Origin: Pithys albifrons albifrons
Taxonomy: Eukaryota > Chordata > Aves > Passeriformes > Thamnophilidae
Reading direction: 5' to 3'
Assembly: GCF_047495875.1 (NCBI RefSeq)
Contig: NC_092463.1
Span: 14,621,724-14,685,723 of the forward strand
Length of the DNA: 64,000 nt
Shown here: positions 39,051-51,000 of the stretch, piece by piece
Position numbering within the stretch: the first letter of the stretch is position 1
How the letters are laid out: each line of letters begins with the position of its first letter
Notes under the pieces: generated by a model
What the model was told of the DNA's origin: nothing
Databases searched by the model: none
What the model saw: the letters and a program-made list of their open reading frames with translations, nothing else
Translations under genes and position numbers: made by a program

Positions 39051-42000
39051 TCAGAGAGCAGTGGACTCTGGCAGAAAGCAATCTGCAGACACCAGTCATT
39101 CAATACCGAAATAAAAGCAGAGGAGATGGTGCATCACTCCAAACAGCCAAAGATCTGTTTTTTCAGGGTTCTTATTAATCTCAGAAATATCTTCGTGTCA
39201 AAGAACTGCATGTGAATACCTACTGTGATTAAATGAGTAACTTCAACAAAACACTATCATAAAATACTCGTATCACAGGAAGAGACTGGTATTTATCAAT
39301 ACCTACATTGCACAGGCTTCCTCTATCACAAAATAGGATGTTTTAAGTCAGCATAACTTTTCCATATTTCCACGTCTATATAGTAACATTCTTCCTTACA
39401 ATCAAGACACATTTTACACTTATATTTTAAGACTAACTTTACCACGCAGCTTTCTCCACAGTCTTTAAGAAACGCATCTCTACATCCCCTTCATCTTTTT
39501 TTTTTTTATCTTCAAGGTGATACATGCTTTACTGTCTTAGAGGAAGATCCTTCCTCCAGATTTTCTTCAGGAGAAAAATGAGACTTTCAAGCACAAAACG
39601 CAATTCCAGCCAGCTGAGATAAGACCATACCAATAAGAAAGTAATGGTGTCAAAGTGCCAGAAGGAAGAATGGTAGAAATGTCCACATGTTGATACCACT
39701 TATAAGCACAGGCCAAAAAGATCACTGCAGACCTTTAAGCAGCTTCTCAGGAGACCCAAATCAGGAAATGGATTGAAACACAGGACAGACTGAAATCAGT
39801 AGAAATGGCAATGGAATAACAAATGAGAAGTCTGGAGCCCCAAAGCTGACTAAGACAAGGAGAAAAAGAAAGCACAGAAATTAGAGTGTTGCTTAATGGC
39901 TCAGATGTTAGACAAGGTCACACTCACTGTCACCTGAAGAATACCAAAATACATCCAAAATGAGCACACTGTCCTCAAGCTAAGAGACAATTTATTGTCA
40001 ATATAAGAGACATGAAGAGGGCTTGAAGGACTGCACCCCTTGACCTCTGAGTTACTAGAAATAAATCTGGCAAGACTTGGGCATAGGCAATTTGTTGCTT
40101 GAATGCTGGACAGATTGTTACCCATAAAAGATAACTTTGTGGCCTCTTTTGCAATAAGGCTGGCAGGCCCCTGAAACAAACCTGATACGCTTCACATCTC
40201 TGACATTCACAGTGAGACTCACTTAAAGAGAATAAAATTTACTTTAAACAGCTCCTCAAGGGTATCAGAGGAAGAGCTGGTGCTTCCCTCTTCCATACAC
40301 AACCCATATTTTGTTTAACATGGTCAGTAATTGTGTGCCTGAAGGTATTTATTTAAAAAAACACAAAACCAAACACATTAACGACAACGTCCCTTTATCC
40401 ATAAAAGCAAAAATTCAAAATGGACATAAGTTTGAATGTCCCCAGCTGGGAACCCTGCCCTTAACAAATACATGAGATACACATACATGGTTTCTTGGCT
40501 GTCTCTATTCACACCCATCTGCTAAGATGGCACTGTGCCTACTGACAAGTTGGTCAAGCTATCAGTAGGCCATAGGTGCCAAACAGGGATCGCTTGCAAT
40601 GGGCAGCATCACAATACTGAGCACTCCTTTGCAAAAAAGCTGTTATCCAAGGAAACATTGTAGCAATGGCTGCACATGCTTTCACATTTCTTTGGATGAA
40701 TCTGTTCAAGTATCTTCTATTGCTTGAAACCAAAGACACCTGGAAATTGCAATGATTTTCTACATGAAAATTCAGAATTAGGAAAAATTATAAAAATTAC
40801 AAAAAAAGATAATGCCATTTTAGTGCAAATTATGCCACATTATGTGCTTTTCAACTTACAATACAGGAAACACAGGTGGTTTGTCAGGAAACTTATAAAC
40901 CAACAAGACATGGAGCTGCCCACTGTACATTGCACAACTACAATAAAGTCACCTACTTCTCCCTAAAATCACCTTTAAAAATTCACCACTGCCACCACTT
41001 AAAAAAAAACCAAAACAATCATACCCACTTCAAATTCTCCTACATCTCAATTACTTCTTCCTATCAATAAACAGAAATATTTTCTACCCCACAGGTATTG
41101 TGAAGCTTGATTCATTAGTGCCTGCAATCATGCTGAAGTCCTTGGAAACACTGCCATGGATGTCAAGTACTGTGCTATCATTGAAGTATCAGACCTGACC
41201 CTACTTAGCTAAGGTGCCTGACAAGAACAATTTTCAAGGTACATGATTGTAAACAGCAGCATTTTATGTGGCTACACTGTGCTCAAAACAAAGATTTTGC
41301 TACTAAGAAGTATGAATAACAGAAGCCTATTTGTCTAAACTATCTCCAAAAGCCTGTTAATACTACAAAGGTTCTCATTCTACTCCCTAATAAAACATCT
41401 TGGAAGAAACAGAATGCAATGCACTTGAGATAGCACTATTGATGCAAAACTGTCTGCCTATCAGTGGCGTTATCTTTACAAACACTGTCTGCAATGGTTG
41501 CAACTTGAGTGATACTTGAACTCAGAATAAATATGAATAGCCACTTCTCGCTTTTTGTTGGCATCCATTATTAATAAAACTCTGAAATGAATATCAAACA
41601 AATTTATTCTGAAAGAAGTATTTCTGCTGTGTGTCAATTCAGACTGCTTTCTTCCTGATCCTCCTCTTTTATTATCTGGAAATTGTCATTTTTACAGTTG
41701 CTTATCTTACTAGGACTTATTTTCATTCTCATCTCAAAGAGGGTGTGCTGGTGCCCTGTGCTCCTCTTGTGAGCAGGTAGTTCCACAGCAAGACCTGAAA
41801 TCTATCCATCATTAACACTGATAATTAGTCATACCACAAAATCTAAGTCTGCCTGGAAAAAAAAAAAGACAAGGAGAAAAAAACTAAATTTGTGCTCAAG
41901 GAGTGTGAAAGAAAGAACATTGTATTTTAAAATTTCTGAATATTGTAGAACTGTTTCACAGGAGGGACTACACAAAAAAATAACTGAAGTGTCAGTGACT

Positions 42001-42626
42001 TGTCACACCAAGTGAGGTAGACCGGGAAAAAAGACCTTCTTGCATAAATCAGGCATTCTGTGACTGGTCTATCACTGTGTTACACCTGTGGAAACCTCTG
42101 TAACCTGATTTCCTTACCATTAGGACATCTGACAATTAATGGCACTTAGAGAAGAAGAGGCACTAGGGTTCTTTCCCCTAGAAATAAAAAAGATGTATTT
42201 CTAGACAAAATAAATAAATGTCATTGGTAGACCAGTATTACTGAGAAGCATTTCATCACAACAGCACCATACTGGACCAAGTAAATATCTTTAATCATTT
42301 CTTTTGTAAACAAACCAAGATGACTTAAAGTTTCAGAATGCAACTTGTTGAGAGGTAGGAAACAGTCATTCACAGGAGGAATTACTGTGTTGCTAATTTT
42401 AAATTGCTTTCTCAAGAATACCTTATCTTCTTTTGAATGCTATTTAAAGTGATTCTCAAAATCCGTATTCTCATTCAGTTATTGCCTTCTAAGGTATCAA
42501 ATCATCTGTCACTCCAAATCACCTCACCACCAAACCAACTGCAAATACTTAATACATCTGAGTGAGACACTTAAAAGCCTTTTGATAAAAATCAATTGCG
42601 CTGAAATTCACTAGGAATCCTACCTC

Positions 42627-42684
42627 ATTTGGGAATTATCCCAAAGAATAGTAATTCCCATTTGGGAATTATTCCCCAAGAATC
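42627..42684. repeat. Imperfect tandem duplication with 18-bp palindrome
   Basis: The unit starting CATTTGGGAATTAT is present twice, about 32 bp apart (from 42626 and from 42658), each followed by CCC and AAGAAT. At their junction 42653-42670 is an inverted repeat AATTCCCA-TT-TGGGAATT. Confidence 0.8.
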
Positions 42685-43607
42685 ACGTGGACAGCTTTCT
42701 CCTACAGAGGAAGGCACGAGACTTTTGACACAGTAATATTATAGGAAGCTTCACAACAGCTTTTGTAATTTTGTTAGTGATAAAAAGAGCGCATGGACTT
42801 CCTATAAATTAATAAAGGCTTTTACTTTTATTAGTGCTTGAGCACAACTGGAGAACCACAGAACAACAGGGTTCACCCTGCCTGTGACTGCTTCAGTCTT
42901 AAACAAGGAAAGCAAGTGGCGAGAAATAGGAAGTGAAAGAGTAAACCACAACCACTGAGAGACAGAAACCAGCTCAGCCCAACTGTTACACAACAGGCCT
43001 GTCCTGATCCTCAAACTGCCGATTCTCATTTGCTAGTTGTACGCCTGCATTTAAAAAAATAAATTAATAAAGTACAACTCAGGAACGCCTCCCAGCCAAG
43101 GAGATGCCTCACCGGGATGACCATGAAGGTGACGAAGCTTTAAGTGGCGCTGAGCACAGCTTGTACTCAGCCTTCCCCACCTCGGCTCAGCGCTAAAAAA
43201 AAACCAAGAAAAAAAAACAAACAGGAAGGAAAGCAGCTTAGACCGGAGCCCCCAAAGGCTGGCTGAGAGGCCGCAGCCCAGGCAGGAGGGCGAAGCGGGG
43301 GCTGCACAGGCCAAGGGTGAAGCCGAGGGAGCTCTGCCCCACCTGCCGCCGCTCCCTCCCTCCCTGCTGGCCCACGGAGATGCCTCCGACGCCACGGGAT
43401 GGGACAGGGGACGGAAAGGAAGGCGCCTTCCCCACGCTCGGCATCAGACGAGAAGGAGAAGGACGAGAAGGACGAGCAGGGCGCGGGAGCGCCCGGCGGC
43501 ACCACCGGCCTCCTCCCCGCAACCCACCAGAAGGGCGAAGGGGAAGCGAAATGCTTCCTAAACAAAACAACACCTACGCCGCAGAAGCGGGCGCTGGCTC
43601 CAAGTAC

Positions 43608-43680
43608 CTCCAGCGGGCCGGGCCCGGCGCCGCTCCTTCCTCCTGGTCCGAAATTCCCGCACTGCCCGCGGCCCCAGGCG
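43608..43680 (-). other. VRK1: Candidate VRK1 non-coding exon 1
   Basis: Known VRK1 genes have a non-coding first exon, and exon 2 here has a clear acceptor before ATG. One plausible donor is GAG/GTACTT at 43607. Other GT sites lie further in the island, including a strong CAG/GTGGGG near 43.34 kb. The true boundary cannot be chosen without transcript data. Confidence 0.3.
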
Positions 43681-43721
43681 GCCCGCCCGCCCCGCTCCAC
43701 CTCCCAGCATCGCCCGCGCCC

Positions 43722-43726
43722 ATTGG
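43722..43726 (-). promoter_or_regulatory. VRK1: Inverted CCAAT box
   Basis: ATTGG on the plus strand gives CCAAT on the VRK1 sense strand, within CCCATTGGTCCG. This is the usual NF-Y context, about 50-100 bp upstream of the inferred start. Confidence 0.6.
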
Positions 43727-43770
43727 TCCGCCAACGGCGGCCGCCCACCCTAGCCCCTCCCTGCGCGCGG

Positions 43771-43790
43771 TGCCTGCTGGGAGCTGTAGT
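43771..43790 (-). promoter_or_regulatory. VRK1: ZNF143/STAF-type element 1
   Basis: Read on the minus strand, the site is ACTACAGCTCCCAGCAGGCA. This is the well-known ACTACA-NN-TCCCAGCA promoter element bound by ZNF143. Confidence 0.75.
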
Positions 43791-43830
43791 CCGTAAACGC
43801 TGGGAGTGGCTGCTGAGGCGGCTGTAAAGG

Positions 43831-43850
43831 ACTACACTTCCCAGCAGGCA
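43831..43850 (+). promoter_or_regulatory. VRK1: ZNF143/STAF-type element 2
   Basis: Read on the plus strand, the site is ACTACACTTCCCAGCAGGCA. It is a second near-perfect copy in the opposite orientation, 60 bp from the first. Confidence 0.75.
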
Positions 43851-43884
43851 CCGCGCCCGCAATGGGCCAGGCGCTGAACCCCTG

Positions 43885-44085
43885 CAGAGTCAGAATTGTT
43901 CAGGTTGGAAAAGACCTTCGAGATCGTCAAGTGCAGCCATCAACCCACGGTCACCACTGATCCATATCCGCACATTCATGAGATGCCTCCAGGGATGACG
44001 ATTCCATCACTGCCCTGGCCAGCCTGTTCCAATCCTTCACAACCCTTTCAGTGGAAAATTTTTTAGTTATAAGAAACCCCAGTGA
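43885..44085 (-). mobile_element. CR1 LINE fragment 1
   Basis: The sequence begins CAGAATTGTTCAGGTTGGAA and continues with AAGACCTTCGAGATCGTCAAG and the CCTGGCCAGCCTGTTCCAAT block, the hallmarks of the avian CR1 3' region read in reverse. The element therefore points to the minus strand with its 3' end at the low coordinate. It is 5'-truncated. Confidence 0.8.
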
Positions 44086-44129
44086 TTTAAGTGGCAATAA
44101 GTTTGGGAAGGCCTTTGTCAAGCTGATGC

Positions 44130-44270
44130 CACAGAATCACAGAAACAATAAGGTTGGAAAAGACCTCAAATCATCAAGTCCAAGCTATGACACAACACCA
44201 TCACGCCAACCAGACCGTGGCATTATGTGTCACATACATCTTTCCTTAAACACCCTCAGCAACGGGGCCG
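44130..44270 (-). mobile_element. CR1 LINE fragment 2
   Basis: It starts CAGAATCACAGAAACAATAA, followed by GGTTGGAAAAGACCTCAAAT and the ATCAAGTCCAA block. It continues to the TTCCTTAAACACCCTCAGC segment. The features and orientation are those of CR1, minus-strand sense, truncated and diverged. Confidence 0.75.
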
Positions 44271-44522
44271 CCACCGCCCTAAAGTGGTGGGTTCCCACTC
44301 CAAGGTGGTGGAGTCACTTCCTGCGTGACAACAGCCCCTGTCCAGGAGACAGGTCAAGACACAGCCACCAGGTTTCCAAGAGCCAAGGTCATGCAGGGAT
44401 TATTCACCTTGTGTGCCTGATGCCCTGGCCAAACCCAACCCCTCCGGCCACGCCAGTCCCAGTCCAACCATAGTGTTGCTTCTTGCAGCAGGTCTGGCCC
44501 ATTTGTCACCTGTATCACCACA

Positions 44523-44645
44523 CAGAATCATAGAATCATTCAGGTTGGAACAGACCTTTAAAATCATCAAGTCCAAATATAAATGCTACCAAGTTCACCA
44601 CTAAACCATGTCCCCAAGTGCTACATCTGCACCTGCTTCTTTCAC
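44523..44645 (-). mobile_element. CR1 LINE fragment 3
   Basis: It starts with the 3' microsatellite CAGAATCATAGAATCATTCA and then GGTTGGAACAGACC and ATCATCAAGTCCAAAT. It also contains CACTAAACCATGTCCCCAAG. This is a short CR1 3' end in minus orientation. Confidence 0.85.
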
Positions 44646-45716
44646 TGTCAAGCACAAAGGTCTGCACACCCATAATTGCTTCTGCCAAGCTGTGAAATGG
44701 GAGACAGGTGTAGAACATTAAAGAAATGCCAAAACAGGGAATTTAGTGGAAGTGGCAGGAGAATGAAAGAACAGTGGTTTTGTTTTGTTAATTTGCTGGG
44801 TATTTTAAACCTTTAATAAGACATTATATTTTCATAGCCACTGTTTTCACATGCTCCTATTTTAGAGGTACAAAATATCTTAAAGAACTATAATTCCATA
44901 ATATGTTCACCATGACTGAACTTTCATAGATTTCCTTACAAATCTGGGCTACATTAATAATAGAAATGTATTCTAGAAATACCAGGTACTCCTGCTGATG
45001 TTCAAGAATCTGGACTGTTCTGAATGGTCTAGAGTATTACTGCTCATAGGAAAGACCAAAAGTTTGTTTGAAAGAAGTGAACAGTACCACACGTGGTAGC
45101 ATTTTTCTTGAAGTACTATCCTGTTTTAGTATCAAATTACTGAGATCATGAAACCATTTTAAGATTCTGACAGAGAAAATAAAATTTACTAATTATTATA
45201 TTTCCATACATTAATAATATTTAGATTTACTAGAATGTAGGATTCAAGTTTCAAAACAAAATTATTAGAATATCAGTGAAAAGCTGATCTTTCAGATGTC
45301 ATTCTGCAAATAGTCTTAACAATGAAGTCATGGAGATCTAAAGTAAATTCTGCTATTCCATGTAAAAGTTTGGTCAAAAAAATTATCTTTATTCCATGAA
45401 GAATGAAACATAGGTCTCATTCCACCTCTGACTTTTCTCTGTTAAACCAGAATGATCAGTTCAGTTTTAAGCAAAAGGTATAGTTTCAATATACCAGTCC
45501 TACTTGCTAAAGAAATCATAAAATTCTGCCAATAAACTATCAGGGCAGAGATTTTTATGTATTACACTTCCACACACAAAAAAGCTGGTGAGTTTTTAGT
45601 CAATCTGGATGTCTTTGTGTTAACCAAACCTGAAGTGGTCACAACTTTTCTCAGATGTCCCCTATGTAGTGTCAATGGTTTGTTTAGATCATAGAAAAGC
45701 AAGTATTGACCAAACA

Positions 45717-46268
45717 ATCACAGAATCATTTTGGTTGGAAGTGACTTTTAAGACCATTGAGTCCAACTGTCAGTGTAACAATGTGAACTATTAACCTAAC
45801 ACTGCCAAGTCCAACACTAAACCATGTCACTAAGAGCCACATCTACAGGTCTTCTAAATACCTCCATGGCTGGTGACTCCACACTTCCTTGAGCAGCCTG
45901 TTCCAATGCTTGACACCCCTTTCACTAAAAAAAACCCAATTCCTAATATCCAGTCTACACCTCCCCTGGCACAACTAAGGCTGTTTCATCTTGCCCTGTC
46001 ACTTATCACTTGAAAGAAGAGACCACCCCTCACCTGTCTACAACCTCTTTTCAGGTAGTTTTAGAGAGCAATGAGGTCCCCCCTGAGCCTCCTTTCCTCC
46101 AGGCTAAACAACCTCAGCTCCCTCAGCAGCCCCTCATCCAGACTTGTGCTCCAGGCCCTTCATCTTTCTCTGAACACACTCCAGCACCTCGGTGTCTGTC
46201 TTACAGTGATGGATCCAAAACTGAACGTGGGATTAGAGGTGCAGCCTAACCAGTGTCAAGTACAGGGG
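45717..46268 (-). mobile_element. CR1 LINE fragment 4 (about 550 bp)
   Basis: This is the longest CR1 copy in the window. From low to high coordinate it has AATCACAGAATCATTTTGGT, the GGTTGGAAGTGAC and GAGTCCAACTGTCA blocks, CTAAACCATGTCACTAAGAG, GAGCAGCCTGTTCCAATGCT, and the CCTCCTTTCCTCCAGGCTAA to CAACCTCAGCTCCCTCAGCA stretch. The order matches the reverse of the CR1 3' end, so the element reads on the minus strand and is 5'-truncated. Confidence 0.9.
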
Positions 46269-49200
46269 GATAATCAAAAGCATAGAATGGGTTTCTCAGT
46301 ATCATCCCTCACTGCAATAGATAGTAAGAGCATTCCTGGAATATACTGACTACAACTTTCAAATATGCTTTAAGAATTACTTTAGATTTGATAATCATGT
46401 TTGATTCTTCTCCAAAGAGAGGCCTTTGTATCTTTTATTTAAACGATCTCTAATCTTAAAGGAAATAGGGAATCAAATCTATTTCTGCCCTAAGGTTACA
46501 GGTGTTAAGAAGAGTTCAAATGATACTTTTAAGTAGTAGTAAATATGCAGTATATAGTGTAGTATAGTAAATAAGAAGTTGGAAACATAACATTGCAGTG
46601 GCTTAAAAGGTATCACATCTTGAATGTGGCTTGACAAGAACATCTGAAGAGATGGTCAAACAACAGCATAAATTCTTCCAAACCAGCATCTCATAAAATT
46701 ACCCAGGTAGACCTTGAAAGTCTTCAGAAAGTTTTCAGTTTTGTGAGTCTCCAGAATAAACAGAGAACAACCATTTCATTAGTGGTTATTCTTTCAGGAG
46801 AGCTTTGTGTACTCATCAGTTCCACAAGACATGCAAATTACATCCTCACTACTAGGAGAATATTAAGAATGTTCCTCAAAATATTCAAAATAGTACAAAG
46901 AATATTTGAATCCTCTTACCTCACAAAAAAATAGCTAAAATGTTTCAAAGTATTTATTCTCACAATTTCATTCTATAGTACGAAATCTAAGGCATAGATT
47001 GATTAAAATACTTTCTCAAAGTTTTCAGGGATTATTAGATAAGGTGTAAAGGTAGCTCAGATCTTTTGAGTGGTTTCAGTGCTTTCTCACAAGGTTGGGT
47101 AGAATAAAAGATAGGAATACATGACTGTGAGAGTTCCAGTAAAAACATCAAATAAAAAAAAAGGCAAGCGTCTGCAGGTAGTTGGATAATGTTTTATATC
47201 TAAGTTAGGCTCATTTCTGCTTTAGCAAAATGTTTGTCCATCTCTAAATCATGGGCTAAAGCTCTGCAAGATATCAGAAGGGAATACTGGAGCAGAAGAT
47301 GTCCACACGTTTTTCACATGCCATTACAAGTAAGCAAGGAATAACCTAGAAATGTAAAAATAATGCAACATTTTGGTTTTGAAAATTAGAGCCATGAAAT
47401 CTCACAGAAGTGTTGTTTAGCTTTTTATTAAATTACCTTTGGATTTCAAAAGTTATTAAGACACAGTAGTATTTCTACATTATGTTCTTCACATTTCCAC
47501 TCTTCCAAAAATTATAGAATTAAATGTCTCAGAACTCCAGCATATGTTCCCTTTCTGCAGTCTTTTTTTATTTTTCTATTTGCAAAATGAGAAAAGTGCT
47601 TATACATTTCACAAGCACCTTGCTATGCTACACACAATGCTTTAAAAAAGCAAAAAGTTAAACAAAATAAATCCACAGACAGTTACAAAATGAATTGGGA
47701 GACTGTGCCACCACAGTCATTTGATAAAAGAATACACGTGTCTTGGGTTGAGCACTACACTCAACTGTCCTAACTGAGCTTTAGGAAGCACAGATGGGAG
47801 TAGAGATTAAGATTACTGTTCCTAAAATTCACAGTGGTATTTGCTTCAAATTACAGTCTTCACGATGTGCTAGACCAAAATGTTTTGCTAAAAAACCTTG
47901 TGGTCAGAGTTCATAAACACTTTGAGAAGGAAGAATGGTATGATCACTTTCCAAGAAGCAGTTCTTGACTCAGTAGATTTATGTTACTCTCCACTCACAG
48001 TGCATCTACTGTGGTGTACAAGGATTTATGTTTCCTATCATACCTACGTGTTAACCTGCAATGGGAATATACTGACACTAGGGAAAAAATTAGTTCTTTT
48101 TTTTCCTCCCATTCACATATCACACTATTTTCCTCAGTGGAAAGAGGTATATAAATTAAATGAAAGCTGTGGGGTATTTTCTCTAATGTATTTTTATTAA
48201 ATTTTAGAAGACTGCTCTCTGAGAATAGCAGTCTGGCACTCTGACACTCCAGAGTTGTCTTATTTGTCCATTCATATACATTCCAAGAAAATTTAAATGA
48301 TCTGCCCAGTAGCCTCAGAGCTTATGTGTATTTTTGAAGACCAGTACGACATCCTATCATAGCTGAGTGCTGTTCAAATGTGGATAGGAACAAAATTGGT
48401 TTTGCCAATCTTTCCAGATGTCTTTAATGAGTAAGACTCATTTTTGCATTTTTTTTTAGGTAGGAATTTAAACTTTTGCTTATTAATTTCTTCAGAATGC
48501 AGGGAATAAGAAGCTATTATTTTGAATACTCAATCAATTTGATGAGAATTCATTTGCTCAGTGCAGTTACTACACATCTGTCTAAAAAAAAAAAAGGACA
48601 TAAGGCTGTCACCTAAGTTTTCCTCACCAAGGGAAGGTGCAATATTTTTTATGATAAGATCAACTTCCTAAAGAACTTAATAAAGAATCACTTCAGCAAA
48701 TATTTACTCCTTATTACAAATGAAGAATCAGATACAGAGATGCTGAGTAAAGTTTGTTTAGCTTGAAGTGACAAACAAATTTTAACATATGTCAGACACA
48801 GATTTTTTGATTCCTAACTTTACATGGTGAATTTTAAAAATTATTTGTACTCTTCAAAACATTTTAAATTCAAAATTAAAATGCTACGGCAGGAAAGGTC
48901 TTTATGAGTCTTGCAGCTCTTTGAAAAAATCCTCTGTATTTATTCTCCAAATTAAGTAGTTAAATCATTTAAGGGAGAAATGGAATTCGGGGTAGAAGAG
49001 ACCCAATCTCTGCAAAGTACCTAAGAATTTAATTGGTAAAGAGGATGAAGTGTTGGAAGAATTAACAAAAATGCTGTGGGAGAAAAGCTACAGAATGAGA
49101 TCCATTGAAAGTTTCACTTTTTTTTTCTGACAATTTTGTGATGCCAACAGACACGTGATTTGAAGCTGTTAAAGGGAATAATTTTAAATAACTTGAAGCT

Positions 49201-50407
49201 TCTAAGGCTAGAGTTTGTTTGAAGTGCATTAAATTAATCCAAATTAAAGGACTTTCATGAGTTTCTAAAGCAGTTGTGTTGTCTTTGGTAAGGATCCAAA
49301 CTCATATGCACGGGCAGTTTTTTTCTACTTAAATGACTGAATTGTTTTGACTGTGAAGTGTCTTCACCCATCTTGGTTAGAGCTATATTTATAGGTGCAC
49401 ATGCATTTTATCTGGGGGGCACTGTATATCCTACACTGTCGATACACTCATGCACACAAACAGCAGTACATGGAATCTAACCATAACGATGCAAAGGACT
49501 TCTGTTTATCATCAAACATTTCATATATCCCATTACATGTGAAAGAATTATTATCTGTCCTGTTGCAGAGCAATGCTTTTTTCCTATAATGGAATTTTAC
49601 TCTGCAAATTTATTTTGGTATTAAAAGGTTCCACTTTATAATGTCTATGGTTCAATCAGTGATCTAAAAGGCACTTAAATACTTTGAACAAGATACATAA
49701 AATGCTTTTATTGCAAAGCTTTGCTGTATCTACCAATTTTACCATTGATCTGTTTCCATGTAAGGCAGTTCTGGAAGCTGCCTGTGCTGTATAAAATCAC
49801 ATGGTGGCTTTTGATCTCCAGCTGGTGATTAAAGCACATTATGGAGGTTTGAATTTTTCTTGTGGTCATTAGCATACCTCCAAACTCTATTCTACTAAAT
49901 AGCAGTGTTGTCACTACACACTATTTAAATAAGAAACCAGAATTCTGTAAACCTATTATTTGCTATCCTCTGTAGCTCCGAGGATACAGATCTCTTGAAT
50001 GAGGTGAGATTATACCTAGCTGTAGACTTACTGATGAAATAGTGATTTCTTAAGGTGATTAGACTCTAGCAAAATGCAAGAAAGAATGAGGTTATATTTT
50101 TTAAAACCGTCTTTTGATGCAAACAGGCAGAGCTCTGTACCTTGTACTCTCTGTCTACAGTTCCATATTTCCTGCTGCTTAAAGACATCACTGTCACTTC
50201 CAAGGTCACCAAGCTGCCACAAGCTTTCTACAGTGGATTTTTAAACAATGCAGTATTAACTCTTTTGCTTGAAAATCAAAAAACATAACATCTTTCTGCC
50301 CACTTTTTGAAAATGTATTTGTATTGTGGAAGAAATAAAGAATCACCATGTACATTTTACTTGCTCTAGCAATCTCTTCATTTCCTTTCATAGAAAATAA
50401 ATGAGAA
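46269..50407. other. Intergenic stretch upstream of VRK1
   Basis: This AT-rich sequence has no recognised gene or repeat family. Short open frames have no exon-like features. Confidence 0.6.
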
Positions 50408-51000
50408 TGTGCATTGGGTCTGGCTGAGATGGAGTTCATTTTCCCATAGCAGCCCTCACAGTGCTGTGCTTTGCATTGGTAGCTGGAAAGGTGTTGATAA
50501 CACACCAGTGTTTTGGCTACTGCTGAGCATCACTGGCACAGCATCAGCACAGTCTCTCAACATTCCCTCACCATCAGAGGGCTGGGGGTGGGCAAGATCC
50601 TGGGAGGGAACACAACTAGACCAGCTGAACCAAATTAACTGAAGGGATATTCCATACTATATGATCCAGCTCAGATATAAAAGCTAAGGAAAGAAGTAGG
50701 AAGGGAGTGTATTTGTTATTTACAATGTTTGCCTTCTGGAGCAGCCACTATGCTGGGGAAGCCCTGCTTCCCAGGAAGTGGATGAGCATTGCTTGCCGCT
50801 TGGAAGTAGAGAATAAACGTATGATTTTTTTTTCACTCTTTGCTTGTGCATGCACAAACTTTTGCTCTTGCTTTAGTAAACTGCTTTTTTTTCCCAACTT
50901 GTGAGTTGTTTTCCATCTTATTTTCTCTCCCATGTCCCGCTGGGGACCTATAAAGCAGCTTGTTGGGCACCTGGTGTCCAGTCAGGGTCAACCCACCACA
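50408..51000 (+). mobile_element. Solo LTR of an avian ERVL-type endogenous retrovirus
   Basis: The element begins GTGCATTGGGTCTGGCTGAG and ends CAGGGTCAACCCACCACA. Both ends and the internal GTGTTGATAACACACCAGTG block are typical of an LTR family common in bird genomes, as I recall it. A TATA box (TATAAAA, 50676-50682) is followed by a polyadenylation signal AATAAA (50812-50817), which fits the U3-R-U5 order on the plus strand. No flanking gag, pol or env sequence is present and no clear target-site duplication was seen, so it is most likely an old solo LTR. Confidence 0.85.

Larger units (their letters stand above)
37203..43607 (-). other. VRK1: VRK1 intron 1 (about 6.4 kb; 5' end approximate)
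   Basis: This intron lies between the CpG-island first exon and exon 2. Its 5' boundary depends on which exon 1 donor is used. It holds an unrecognised open frame of 161 codons on the plus strand (38555-39040) inside sequence that looks like an old inserted element, and a 32-bp duplication with a palindrome at 42.63-42.68 kb. No other gene was recognised. Confidence 0.65.
43240..43870 (-). promoter_or_regulatory. VRK1: VRK1 CpG-island promoter
   Basis: This stretch is very GC-rich and dense in CpG, in sharp contrast to the AT-rich surroundings. It lies upstream of the first coding exon of VRK1. It has GC boxes, an inverted CCAAT box (43722-43726) and two ACTACA/TCCCAGCA elements at 43771-43790 and 43831-43850. 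Open frames crossing it on both strands are the usual by-product of GC-rich DNA. There is no TATA box in the obvious position, as is common for housekeeping kinases. Transcription start is inferred around 43.62-43.68 kb. Antisense start from the same island is possible. Confidence 0.85.

Noticed and set aside
43167..43862. 231-codon and other long frames across the VRK1 CpG island
   Set aside because: GC-rich DNA has few stop codons. The products are low-complexity Pro/Arg/Gly-rich and match nothing; the region is better explained as promoter and 5' UTR.
46010..46349. Overlapping frames of 79 and 92 codons on the plus strand
   Set aside because: They lie mostly within the antisense of CR1 fragment 4 and are repeat-derived.
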